A stretch of DNA of 57,432 bases. Origin: Actinomycetes bacterium (lineage in GTDB: Bacteria > Actinomycetota > Acidimicrobiia > Acidimicrobiales > Bog-793). Positions 8,628 to 16,831 of this stretch are shown here, one piece after another. The position numbers and the translations under genes are program-made. Position 1 is the stretch's first letter. Each line of letters opens with the position of its first letter. The notes under the pieces were generated by a model. The model was not told the DNA's origin, did not search any database, and saw nothing but the letters and a program-made list of their open reading frames with translations. Location: NCBI GenBank assembly GCA_021809425.1, contig JAKBAA010000009.1, positions 1-57,432 of the forward strand, written 5' to 3'.

Positions 8628-8923
8628 CCGGCCGCCGGGTCGTTGCGCTCGGCGACGAGGTCGCGCAGCACGCGGTACACCAGGTCCCAGGCGCCCAGCT
8701 GGCGGCGGGGGAACTCGGTCACCCTCGTCGTGAGCGTCGTGCCGGCCCACGGGTTGTACGCCGGCGGGTCGTAGAGACGAGCCTCGTAGCTCCCGAGCTC
8801 CGGGCTGCCGCGGTGGTCGTTGCGGATGACGGCGCGAGCGATGTCGGTGCGGCGGACACGCGCCGACTCCGGGTCGTCCGGGTCGACGTCGTCCGGCCAG
8901 CGCTCGATCTTGACGATGATCAT
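8579..8923 (-). CDS. Conserved hypothetical protein
   Basis: A 114-aa protein beginning MIIVKIERWPDD. It resembles a widespread small uncharacterised family with a central NDHRGSPELGSYEARLY stretch and a conserved C-terminal FPRRQLGAWDLVYRVLRDLV. It has no membrane segment or catalytic motif. It converges on the STAS gene, with 49 bp of overlap between their 3' ends; the shared part is the variable Ala/Pro tail of both proteins. Confidence 0.65.
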   Translation of the reverse strand: MIIVKIERWPDDVDPDDPESARVRRTDIARAVIRNDHRGSPELGSYEARLYDPPAYNPWAGTTLTTRVTEFPRRQLGAWDLVYRVLRDLVAERNDPAAGQEAPVDPGSADGTSA

Positions 8924-8995
8924 CCTGCTCTCCGGTCTCGGCGTGGGCGGTCGGATCGAGGCCGTGGTCGGCGCGGCGCGACGACCCGGCGCGCC

Positions 8996-9526
8996 TCAGA
9001 GGGCGTCTGCAGGACGGGTCTTCGTCGTGAAGCAGAACGAGCGGTAGCCGACGTACTTCGCCACCCACAGCACGAGGCTGATGACGAGGTAGGCGATGCC
9101 GAGCAGCACGATGTGCATGATCCGCTCGCGTGGCACGTGGTCGGCGACGACGCCGTAGGTGAAGCTCGACAGCCCCATGCTGGCGAACGAGATCACCCAG
9201 TACAGGACGAACTGCCGGCCGACCCGCCGGCGGTCCGACTCCGGCCAGATCCAGTACCGGCTGAGCAGATAGGAAGGGATCCCGCCGGCGAGGTTTGCGA
9301 TCAGGGCGGCCGACACGGCGCCGAGCGCCGTGGCGTCCTGGAGCCACAGCACCACCGCCTCGCTCACCCCGAGGGCGATCACCGACGTCGACCCGTAGCG
9401 GAACAGCCGCCCGACGTCACGGCCTTCGAGACGCGCCAGCACCCGCACGAGCACTGCCGCAAGCGGCCCCCGTCGACGCTCCCACTGCTGTCGCCCGGCC
9501 AGGATGCGCGCCTGTGTCGTGCTCAC
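8996..9526 (-). CDS. GtrA-family membrane protein
   Basis: A 176-aa protein with four predicted membrane helices from about residue 45. The motif NLAGGIPSYLLSRYWIWP is the GtrA signature (N-x-F-x-R-x-WvF). Proteins of this family are thought to help move polyprenyl-linked sugars across the membrane or to accompany glycosyltransferases, which fits the three glycosyltransferase genes that follow. GTG at 9526 was chosen; a TTG start at 9592 would add 22 poorly conserved residues. C-terminal motif VLWVAKYVGYRSFCF is typical. Confidence 0.85.
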   Translation of the reverse strand: MSTTQARILAGRQQWERRRGPLAAVLVRVLARLEGRDVGRLFRYGSTSVIALGVSEAVVLWLQDATALGAVSAALIANLAGGIPSYLLSRYWIWPESDRRRVGRQFVLYWVISFASMGLSSFTYGVVADHVPRERIMHIVLLGIAYLVISLVLWVAKYVGYRSFCFTTKTRPADAL

Positions 9527-9735
9527 GTCGGTGCCGCTTCCTCTCGTCGATGGCGGATGCTCGTGCCCGAACGCCGGCGCCGTCGTGCGCAACCTGATGG
9601 CCCGATGAACGACGCCAGTCTAGGCGCGCCGTCCCGCCGAGCGGCGGCGCGACCCTTTCGAGCCCGGCGCCGTCACCGGGTCGCGGCCCAGGGGAGGCCG
9701 GCCTAAAGGGGGCCGGGGCGGGGCAGGAGGACGGT

Positions 9736-10902
9736 GTGCCCGATCAGCCGCTGCGTCCCCCCCACCCTCCCCGCCGGCGAGGCCGCCCGGGCGGGCGACC
9801 GCTGCGCGTCACCATGGTGACGGCGCGCTGCCTGCCGTTCATGGGCGGCATCGAGACCCACGTGGCCGAGGTGGCCCGCCGACTGGCCGGGCGTGGCGTG
9901 GACCTCGAGGTGCTCTCGACCGACGTCACCGGCGAGCTGCCGCCGGAAGCGACCGTCGACGGCTACCGGATGCGCCGCTTCCCCGCCTACCCGCGCCGGC
10001 GCGACTACTACCTGAGCCCGGCGCTGTGCGCAGCGCTGGCGGCGAGCCGCGCCGACCTCGTGCACGTCCAGGGGGTCCACAACGGCGTGCCTCCGCTCGC
10101 CCTGGCGACGGCGCACCTGCGGCGGCTGCCGGCCGTGCTCACCTTCCACACCGGTGGCCACTCGAGCCCGGGACGCAGCGCGGCGCGCGAGGCCCAGTGG
10201 CGGCTCGAGGCACCGCTGCTGCGGCGGTGCGCCCGCCTCGTCGCCGTCTGCCGGTTCGAGCAGGAGGCGTTCGCGCGCCGTCTCGGGCTCGACCCCGGTG
10301 CCATCGCCCTCGTGCGCAACGGCTCCGAGCCGTTGCCCGTCGATCCGGCGGCGGCCGTGCCGGACGGCGCGCCCCTGTTGTGCTCGGTCGGGCGGCTGGA
10401 GCGCTACAAGGGTCACCACCGCGTGATCGCCGCGCTCCCGGCCGTACGGGCCGAGGCGCCACAGGCTCGCCTCGTCGTCGCCGGGGCCGGGCCGTACGAG
10501 GCCGAGCTGCGCGACCTCGCCCGGCGCCTCGGCGTGGAGGGAGCCGTCCGCTTCGAGGCGTTCGGTCCCGAAGATCGTGGTGGCCTCGGGGCGCTCCTCG
10601 CCGCCAGCGATGCCCTGGCGCTCCTCAGCGACTACGAGGCGCACCCGGTCGCCGTCATGGAGGCGCTCGCGGCAGGCACGGACGTGCTGGCGGCCGCCAC
10701 CTCGGGGCTCGTCGAGCTCGGCGATGCCGGCCTCGTCGATCTCGTCGACCCCGACGCCGATCCCGCCGTGCTGGCGAAGGCCCTGCTGGCCACGGCCGGC
10801 CGGCGCCGCTTCTCGTCGGGCCCGCCGGCCCTGCCCAGCTGGGACGACTGCACCGACGAGCTGCTCGCCGTCTACGACGAGGTGGCGCAGTGCGCGTCCT
10901 GA
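9736..10902 (+). CDS. Glycosyltransferase, GT4 (GT-B fold)
   Basis: A 388-aa retaining glycosyltransferase. The N-terminal Rossmann lobe holds MVTARCLPFMGGIETHVAE and DLVHVQGVHN. The donor-binding lobe holds LLCSVGRLERYKGHHRVI and the E-x7-E-like segment DYEAHPVAVMEALAAGTDV. It is the first of three overlapping glycosyltransferase genes (13 bp overlap with the next). It probably builds an extracellular polysaccharide or glycolipid; donor and acceptor are unknown. An AGGAGG lies upstream of the GTG start. Confidence 0.88.
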   Translation: MPDQPLRPPHPPRRRGRPGGRPLRVTMVTARCLPFMGGIETHVAEVARRLAGRGVDLEVLSTDVTGELPPEATVDGYRMRRFPAYPRRRDYYLSPALCAALAASRADLVHVQGVHNGVPPLALATAHLRRLPAVLTFHTGGHSSPGRSAAREAQWRLEAPLLRRCARLVAVCRFEQEAFARRLGLDPGAIALVRNGSEPLPVDPAAAVPDGAPLLCSVGRLERYKGHHRVIAALPAVRAEAPQARLVVAGAGPYEAELRDLARRLGVEGAVRFEAFGPEDRGGLGALLAASDALALLSDYEAHPVAVMEALAAGTDVLAAATSGLVELGDAGLVDLVDPDADPAVLAKALLATAGRRRFSSGPPALPSWDDCTDELLAVYDEVAQCAS

Positions 10903-12212
10903 TGCTCGCCCAGTTCTACCCACCCGACATCGGAGGCGAGGAGCGCCACGTGCGCAACCTCTCCGTCGCGCTGGCCGACCGGGGCCACGAGGTCGTCGTC
11001 GTGACGACCGCCCTGCCGGCCACCGGCGCCGGTCGGCGCCGCGAGGACGGCGTCGAGGTCGTCCGGGTCGGCTCGACCGCCCAGCGGCTGCCCCTCCACG
11101 GTGACCCCGACCGGCCCCACGCCACCCCGTTCCCCGACCTCGAGATGCGCCGTGCCGTCGCCGCCGAGCTCGCCGCCGGGCGCTTCGACGTGGCGCACGC
11201 CCACAACTGGATCGTCAACTCGGCGATCGGGCCGGCGCGGCGCCAGGGGGTGCCGCTCGTGCTGACACTGCACGACTACGCCCACGTCTGCGCCGTCAAG
11301 CGCTTCGTCCACGACGGCCGGCCGTGCTCGGGACCGTCGCCCGCGAAGTGCGTCCGCTGCGCGGCACGCCACTACGGCAGCGCCGTCGGCCCGGCGACGG
11401 TCGTGGCCAACGCCGCCATGTCGCTCGCCCGCAACCGCGGCATCGCCCGCTACCTCGCCGTCTCCTCCGCGGTCGCCGACGGCAACCGGCTGGCGGCTTC
11501 CGGCGTGCCCTACGAGGTCGTGCCCAACTTCGTCCCCGACGACCTCGTCGAGCGGGACCCCGTGCCGATCGACGGCCCGCTCCTGTTCACCGGCGACCTC
11601 ACCACCCAGAAGGGAGTCCTCGTCCTTGCCGAGGCCTACCGGCGCCTCGCCGGGCCGCCCGAGCTCCGTCTCGTCGGGCGCTCCATCCCGGGCGTCGAGG
11701 TCCCGACGCTCCCCGGCCTGCGCCTCGTCGGCCCGCTCCCCCACGAGCAGGTCATGCCCGAGGTAACCGCCGCCCGCCTGGTCGTCGTCCCGTCGGTGAT
11801 GCCCGACCCCTGCCCGACCGTCGTGCTCGAGGCGATGGCGAAGGGACGGCCCGTCGTCGCCGCCGGGCACGGCGGCATCGTCGACATGGTCGACGACGGC
11901 GTCACCGGACGCCTCGTCCCGCCCGGCGACCCGGCGGCGCTCGCCGCCGCCATCGCCGAGCTGCTGGCAGCTCCCGACCGGGCCGCCGCGATGGGGGCAG
12001 CAGGACGCCAGAAGGTGCGGGGGTTCACGGCGTCGAGCGTCGTCGCGCGGGTCGAGCGTGTCTACCGCGATCTCGCCAGCAACCGCCCCGCCCCGGCGCA
12101 CCCCGACCAGCTCCGCCCCGGCCAGCTGCACGGGGGCCGGCTGCACCCTGGCCGGCTGCACCGGGGCTCCAGCACCGGCACGATGGCCGGTGCCGGGCGG
12201 TCCCGCCCGTGA
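10890..12212 (+). CDS. Glycosyltransferase, GT4 (GT-B fold), repeat-coded tail
   Basis: A 440-aa GT4 enzyme. It begins VRVLMLAQFYPPDIGGEE and carries HDYAHVCAVKR plus a Cys cluster (CSGPSPAKCVRCAARHY) typical of this subgroup. The donor-site region is GDLTTQKGVLVLAEAY and PDPCPTVVLEAMAKGRPVVA. GTG at 10890 keeps the first beta strand; the ATG at 10902, which overlaps the upstream stop as TGATG, would remove it. The final 30 residues are encoded by a 15-bp tandem repeat and are not part of the fold. The stop overlaps the next gene (GTGA). Confidence 0.88.
   Translation: MRVLMLAQFYPPDIGGEERHVRNLSVALADRGHEVVVVTTALPATGAGRRREDGVEVVRVGSTAQRLPLHGDPDRPHATPFPDLEMRRAVAAELAAGRFDVAHAHNWIVNSAIGPARRQGVPLVLTLHDYAHVCAVKRFVHDGRPCSGPSPAKCVRCAARHYGSAVGPATVVANAAMSLARNRGIARYLAVSSAVADGNRLAASGVPYEVVPNFVPDDLVERDPVPIDGPLLFTGDLTTQKGVLVLAEAYRRLAGPPELRLVGRSIPGVEVPTLPGLRLVGPLPHEQVMPEVTAARLVVVPSVMPDPCPTVVLEAMAKGRPVVAAGHGGIVDMVDDGVTGRLVPPGDPAALAAAIAELLAAPDRAAAMGAAGRQKVRGFTASSVVARVERVYRDLASNRPAPAHPDQLRPGQLHGGRLHPGRLHRGSSTGTMAGAGRSRP
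12105..12164. repeat. 15-bp tandem repeat, four imperfect copies
   Basis: Four imperfect 15-bp units (consensus ggccggctgcacccg) lie at the 3' end of the second GT4 gene and encode a five-residue repeat of the form LHPGR. They sit less than 60 bp before the stop codon. Confidence 0.8.
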
Positions 12213-13255
12213 CCGGCTTCCCGGTACCGCCCTGCCCAGCCCCACCGCCGGGGCCCACCCCGCCGGCGCGCCTCACCGTTGCGGTCGCCGCCCACGCCGA
12301 CGAGCGCTTCGAGCAGACGTGCCGCTGCGTGCGGTCCGCCCTCGAGGGTGCACGGCCGGCGGACGAGGTCGTCGTGGTCGTCGACCGCAACCCGCCGCTC
12401 GAGGCGCGCCTGCGAGCGGCGCTCCCGACCGCTGTCGCCGTCCACCCGAGCGACGGAGACGGCGCCGCAGCGGCACGGACGACGGCGTTGCACCGCTCGA
12501 GCGGCGACGTGCTCGTGTTCGTCGACGACGACGCCTGGGTCGAGCCCGACTTCCTCACCGTCGTCGCGGACGCCTTTGCCGACCCGTCGGTCGTGGCCGC
12601 CGGCGGGCGGATCGTCCCCGAGTGGGAGGATCCGGCGCGGGCGCTGCCCGAGGAGCTGTACTGGGTCGTCGGCAGCACCTACCTCGGGCACCGGACCGAC
12701 CCCGGGCCGATCACCCGGCCGATCGGCGCCGCCATGGCGGTGCGGCGGGCGGCGCTGGCCACCGTGGGCGGGTTCCACCCCGACTTCGGCCCGAGGGGCG
12801 GCCGCAAGACGAGCTCGAACGAGGAGCTCGCCACCTTCACCCTCGTCGCCCGCCGCTTCGGTGCCGACGCCATCGTCTACCTGCCCGATGCCGTCGCCCA
12901 CCACGTCGCCCCGGCGGCTCGGTGCCGATTCCGGTACCTGCTCGAGCGCTCCCTCGTCGAGGGCACCTCGAAGGCCGACGCTCGCCGCGCCTTCGGCTCC
13001 GCCGTGATGCGCCACGACCGGGGCTACACCACCACGGTCCTCCTCCCCTGCCTCGCCGGCCATGCCCTCGCCGCCCTGCGGGGCGACCGGGCCCGGGCAC
13101 GTGCGGCGGCGTTCGACGCCACCTCGCTCGCGGCGGCGGCGGCCGGCTACCTCGGCCGCCTGGCCCTCACGCGCCCGGCGGCCCGGCGGCGCCCGGCGGC
13201 CAACGTGGAGCAGGGCGTGACGGCCGTACGGGCCGGCGGCGGGTCGGGGCGGTAG
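12209..13255 (+). CDS. Glycosyltransferase, GT2 (GT-A fold)
   Basis: A 348-aa inverting-type glycosyltransferase. The nucleotide-binding strand is LTVAVAAHADERFEQT, the metal-binding DxD motif appears as VFVDDDAWVEP, and the acceptor loop contains the acidic segment NEELATFTLVARRFG. The first 25 residues are Pro-rich and the C-terminus is Ala/Arg-rich. It lacks the long hydrophobic C-terminal segment of processive synthases and looks cytosolic or peripheral. Its GTG overlaps the stop of the second GT4 gene, so the three genes are one transcription unit. Confidence 0.87.
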   Translation: MTGFPVPPCPAPPPGPTPPARLTVAVAAHADERFEQTCRCVRSALEGARPADEVVVVVDRNPPLEARLRAALPTAVAVHPSDGDGAAAARTTALHRSSGDVLVFVDDDAWVEPDFLTVVADAFADPSVVAAGGRIVPEWEDPARALPEELYWVVGSTYLGHRTDPGPITRPIGAAMAVRRAALATVGGFHPDFGPRGGRKTSSNEELATFTLVARRFGADAIVYLPDAVAHHVAPAARCRFRYLLERSLVEGTSKADARRAFGSAVMRHDRGYTTTVLLPCLAGHALAALRGDRARARAAAFDATSLAAAAAGYLGRLALTRPAARRRPAANVEQGVTAVRAGGGSGR

Positions 13256-13266
13256 CCGGCCGAACA

Positions 13267-13299
13267 ATTCACAGGGCGGTCACCGCACCGTCACCGGGC
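13267..13299 (+). promoter_or_regulatory. PHO-box-like triple 11-bp direct repeat
   Basis: Three 11-bp units lie head to tail 50 bp before the first phosphonate gene: ATTCACAGGGC, GGTCACCGCAC and CGTCACCGGGC. The TCAC cores are exactly 11 bp apart (13269, 13280, 13291). This is the layout of actinobacterial PhoP sites (direct-repeat units resembling GTTCACC in Streptomyces, TCACAGC-N4 repeats in mycobacteria). It is the only strong copy I noticed and stands before genes that liberate phosphate from phosphonates. Confidence 0.62.
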
Positions 13300-13349
13300 G
13301 GTGGCGGGCGGACGCGGCGGCGTAACCCCTGGCTCTTACCCTGCCGCCG

Positions 13350-15035
13350 ATGACGACGGCCGAAACGCTCGCGAGCCCGACGACCCTCGGTGCCACGCTC
13401 GGGCTCGGCGAGCCCGGTCCGGGCGGCTACCGCCGGCTCACCCGAGCGCCCGGCGAGGCGTACGTCCTCCGGCGCGACCTCGGCGGGAGCCCGCCGGGCC
13501 GGGTCGTCCCGCTCGCCTGCTTCCTCCAGCTGAGCGACCTGCACGTGGCCGACACACAGAGCCCGGCGCGCGCCGAGTTCCTCGACCGTCTCGGCGACGA
13601 CGACGTCGCGCCCACCGGGCTCGGCCGGGTCGGCCTCTACCGGCCGCAGGAGGCGCTCTCGGTCCCGGTCGTCGCCGCCATGTGCCAGGCGATCGGGCGT
13701 GTCGAGCGCGGCCCGTACGGCGGGGCGCCGGTCGACTTCGCCGTGTCCACCGGCGACGCCGCCGACAACGGGCAGCTCAACGAGGTGCGCGCCTACCTCG
13801 CCCTGCTCGACGGCAGCGAGCCGGCCTCGACCGACGGTGGCGCTCTCGGACGCTACGAGGGCGTGGGCGCCGCTGCCCTGTTCGACCCGCGCTACTGGCA
13901 CCCCGACGGCAGCCCGCTCGGCGAGCCGACCGACCGTCCCCGCGCCCGCCACGGCTTCCCGCTCGTCCCCGGCCTGCTCGAGGCGGCGCTCCTCCCGGTG
14001 GGCAGCCCGGGCCTTCCCGTGCCCTGGTATGCCGTGTACGGCAACCACGACGGGCTGTTCGGGGGGACCCTCCCGCAGGCGCAGGCGCTCGCCGAGGTGG
14101 CCGTCGGGTCGTTCAAGCGGATCGGGCTCGACGGCCGGGCCGACCCGCTGGCGCTCCTCGCCGGCAACGAGCTCGAGCCGCCGGCGCACTGGTGGAGCCT
14201 GCTGGCCGGCCCGTCGCGCCAGGTCACGCCCGATCCTGCACGGCGGCCGGTGCCGGTTGCCGCGTGGGCCGACCTCCACCGGGCGAGCCCGGGGATGCCG
14301 CCCGGCCACGGCCTTGCCGGCGTGGCGCCGGGGCGGGCCTACTACCACTTCGACGTCGGCCCGGTGCGCTTCCTCGTGCTCGACACGGTCAACCACGCCG
14401 GGGGGTGGCAGGGGTCGCTCGACGCCGAGCAGCTGGCCTGGCTCGAGGCCCAGCTCGACGAGGGCAGCTCGCGCGTGGTCGGCCCGGACGGCCGCCTCCG
14501 CCAGCGCAGCGGCGGCGACCGGCTCTTCGTCCTGTTCAGCCACCACCCCCTCGAGACCCTCGTCAACGGGCACGCCCCCGACGGCCGGGTGCGCCACCTG
14601 GCACGCGAGGTTGCCGGGCTGCTCCTTCGCTACCCGAACGTCGTGTGCTGGGTGAACGGCCACACCCACGAGCACGCCGTTCGACCCGTCCGCGCCTCGC
14701 CGAGCGCCGCCCACCCGGGCTTCTGGCAGGTGACGACGGCCAGCCACGTCGACTGGCCCCAGCAGTCGCGGGTGGTCGAGCTCGGCGTGGACGCCGCCAC
14801 CGGCGACGTGGTGGTCACGACGTCGGTCCTCGACCACCTCGGCCGGCTCGACCCTCGTGGTGGGCCGCTCGAGGACCCGGGCACCCTGGCGGGCTGGTCC
14901 CGCGAGCTCGCCGCCAACGCCTGGCAGGGCCGGCGTGACGGGCAGGTCCCGGGCGCCGGCTCGCCGCTCGACCGCAACGTCCAGCTCGTCGTCCCGGCAC
15001 CCTTTCCCGTGCTGCGCGCCCGGGCGGTCCGGTGA
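13350..15035 (+). CDS. Metallophosphoesterase, TIGR03767 (PPA1498)-like
   Basis: A 561-aa calcineurin-like phosphoesterase. The di-metal motifs are in order: LSDLHVAD, VSTGDAADN, YAVYGNHDG, FSHHPLET and VNGHTHEH. No clear signal peptide or membrane segment is visible, so a cytoplasmic site is likely. It is the first gene of the phosphonate operon, and its stop overlaps the next start (GTGA). The substrate is unknown; the position suggests a phosphate ester met during phosphonate or phosphate scavenging. There is no Shine-Dalgarno sequence before the ATG, so a short or absent leader is possible. Confidence 0.85.
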   Translation: MTTAETLASPTTLGATLGLGEPGPGGYRRLTRAPGEAYVLRRDLGGSPPGRVVPLACFLQLSDLHVADTQSPARAEFLDRLGDDDVAPTGLGRVGLYRPQEALSVPVVAAMCQAIGRVERGPYGGAPVDFAVSTGDAADNGQLNEVRAYLALLDGSEPASTDGGALGRYEGVGAAALFDPRYWHPDGSPLGEPTDRPRARHGFPLVPGLLEAALLPVGSPGLPVPWYAVYGNHDGLFGGTLPQAQALAEVAVGSFKRIGLDGRADPLALLAGNELEPPAHWWSLLAGPSRQVTPDPARRPVPVAAWADLHRASPGMPPGHGLAGVAPGRAYYHFDVGPVRFLVLDTVNHAGGWQGSLDAEQLAWLEAQLDEGSSRVVGPDGRLRQRSGGDRLFVLFSHHPLETLVNGHAPDGRVRHLAREVAGLLLRYPNVVCWVNGHTHEHAVRPVRASPSAAHPGFWQVTTASHVDWPQQSRVVELGVDAATGDVVVTTSVLDHLGRLDPRGGPLEDPGTLAGWSRELAANAWQGRRDGQVPGAGSPLDRNVQLVVPAPFPVLRARAVR

Positions 15036-16147
15036 GCCCGGGCGGCCGGCGGCGGCTCGTCGTCGTCGGGGGTGGCATCCTCGGCACGCTGCACGCGCTC
15101 GAGGGGGTGCGGCGCGGCCACGAGGTCGTCCACCTCGAGCGGGACCTCGCCCCCCGCGGCGCCTCCGTGCGCAACTTCGGGCTGGTCTGGGTGAGCGGGC
15201 GGGCCGCCGGCGACGAGCTCGCCCTCGCCCTCGAGGCCCGGGAGCGTTGGGCGTCCATCGGGGCCGCCGTGCCGGGTGCCGGCTTCCGGCCGTCCGGCTC
15301 GCTGACCGTCGCCCGTACGAAGGCCGAGCTCGCGGTCCTCGAGGCGGCAGCCGACGCACCCGATGCGGCCGACCGGGGACTGTCGCTGTGCACGCCCGGC
15401 GAGGTGGCGGCGCTCGCGCCGGCGCTGCGCGGCGAGATCGCCGGCGCCCTGCGCTGCCGGCTCGACGCCACGGTGGAGCCGCGGCGCGTGCTCGGGGCGG
15501 TCCGCCAGCATCTCGAGTCGACGGGCGCCTACCGGTTCCTGCCGCGCACCGAGGTGGTGGAGGTCGTCGACCATGGGGTCGTCGACCGGGCCGGTCGCCG
15601 TCACGACGGCGACCTCGTCATCTGCTGCCCCGGTGCCTCCCCGACCGGTGCCGTCGCAGAGGCGCTGGCGGGCGCCCCGCTGCGCCGGGTGCGGCTGCAG
15701 ATGCTCGAGACGGCCCCGCTCGGCGAGCAGCTGCCGCTGGCGCTCGCCGACGGCGACTCGCTGCGCTACTACCCCGCCTACCGGCACGGCCCCCTCGACG
15801 AGCTCGAGCCGCAGCCGGCCGTCGCCGCCGCCTGGCGGGCCCAACTGCTCCTCGTGCAGCGCCTCGAGGGCCACCTGACCATCGGCGACACCCATGCGAG
15901 CGACGAGCCGTTCCCCTTCGACCTCGACGACGCGCCGAGCGACCACCTGCTCGGCGTCGCCGGGGCCCTCCTCGGTGGGCCGCTGCCTCGCGTCGAGCGG
16001 CGGTGGGCCGGCGTCTACTGCGAGACGACCGAGCCCGGCCAGCTGTACCTCCGGAGGGTCGTCGCTCCCGGGGTGCTCGCCGTCACCGGACCGGGCGGGC
16101 GGGGCATGACCCTGTCGCCGGCCATCGCCGCGGCGAGCTTCGCATGA
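15032..16147 (+). CDS. FAD-dependent oxidoreductase of phosphonate loci (TIGR03364-like)
   Basis: A 371-aa flavoprotein of the DAO/glycine-oxidase superfamily. The FAD-binding fingerprint is LVVVGGGILGTLHALE, followed by the subgroup signature RGASVRNFGLVWVSG. The C-terminal flavin contact is VTGPGGRGMTLSPAIA. TIGR03364 members cluster with phosphonate hydrolases and are thought to oxidise 2-aminoethylphosphonate or its N-methyl derivatives to phosphonoacetaldehyde, the substrate of the next gene. No phnW transaminase is present, so this enzyme is the best candidate for removing the amino group. Coupled by overlap to both neighbours. Confidence 0.86.
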   Translation: MSPGGRRRLVVVGGGILGTLHALEGVRRGHEVVHLERDLAPRGASVRNFGLVWVSGRAAGDELALALEARERWASIGAAVPGAGFRPSGSLTVARTKAELAVLEAAADAPDAADRGLSLCTPGEVAALAPALRGEIAGALRCRLDATVEPRRVLGAVRQHLESTGAYRFLPRTEVVEVVDHGVVDRAGRRHDGDLVICCPGASPTGAVAEALAGAPLRRVRLQMLETAPLGEQLPLALADGDSLRYYPAYRHGPLDELEPQPAVAAAWRAQLLLVQRLEGHLTIGDTHASDEPFPFDLDDAPSDHLLGVAGALLGGPLPRVERRWAGVYCETTEPGQLYLRRVVAPGVLAVTGPGGRGMTLSPAIAAASFA

Positions 16148-16821
16148 GCCGGCCGGCCGTGGCCCTCGCCTGCCTCGACCTCGCCGGGACGACGGTCAAG
16201 GACGACGGCGCCGTCGAGGCGGCGTTCCTCGACGCCCTCGACGCCGTCGGCGTCGGCGCCCACGACGAGCGCCGGCCGGCGATGCTCGCCTACGTCCGCA
16301 CCACCATGGGCACGTCCAAGATCGAGGTCTTCCGGGCCCTCCTCGGCGACCGGGCGGTGCAGGCCAATGCGGCCTTCGAGGTCGCCTTCGGTCGACGGCT
16401 CGACGGCGGCGGCGTCGAGCCGCTGCCGGGTGCCGTCGCCACGATCGAGGCGCTGCGCGCCGCCGGGATCAAGGTGGCGCTGCTCACCGGGTTCTCCGCC
16501 GCGACGCGCGACCGCCTGCTCGCCGCGCTCGGCTGGGGCAGCCTCGCCGACCTCGCCGTGTGCCCGGCGGAGGCCGGCCGGGGGCGGCCCTACCCGGACA
16601 TGGTGCTGGCGTCGGTGCTCCGCCTCGCCATCGACGACGTGGCGCACGTGGCGGTGGTCGGCGACACGGCCGCCGACGTCCGATCCGGGCGGGCAGCGGG
16701 GGCGCGCATCGTCGCAGGCGTGCTCAGCGGGAGCGACGACGCCACCCGCCTGCTCGAGGCCGGCGCCACCCACGTCCTCGACACGATCGCCGACCTCCCG
16801 GCGCTCCTCGGGGTCGGCTGA
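16144..16821 (+). CDS. PhnX-like phosphonatase-family HAD hydrolase (TIGR03351-like)
   Basis: A 225-aa HAD hydrolase. The nucleophile loop CLDLAGTTV (D12) matches the DxAGT motif of phosphonoacetaldehyde hydrolase. The cap segment MGTSKIEVFRALL keeps a lysine (K59) at the place of the PhnX Schiff-base lysine. Motif II is LLTGFS and the acidic end is VVGDTAADVRSG. It would hydrolyse the C-P bond of phosphonoacetaldehyde, giving acetaldehyde and phosphate. The ATG overlaps the FAD gene's stop. It belongs to the PhnX-like branch rather than classical PhnX. Confidence 0.88.
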   Translation: MSRPAVALACLDLAGTTVKDDGAVEAAFLDALDAVGVGAHDERRPAMLAYVRTTMGTSKIEVFRALLGDRAVQANAAFEVAFGRRLDGGGVEPLPGAVATIEALRAAGIKVALLTGFSAATRDRLLAALGWGSLADLAVCPAEAGRGRPYPDMVLASVLRLAIDDVAHVAVVGDTAADVRSGRAAGARIVAGVLSGSDDATRLLEAGATHVLDTIADLPALLGVG

Positions 16822-16831
16822 GGCGGCCGGC

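Noticed and set aside
10902..12212. ATG at 10902 as start of the second GT4 gene (TGATG overlap)
   Set aside because: It would delete the RVLML first beta strand of the Rossmann fold that the GTG at 10890 keeps.
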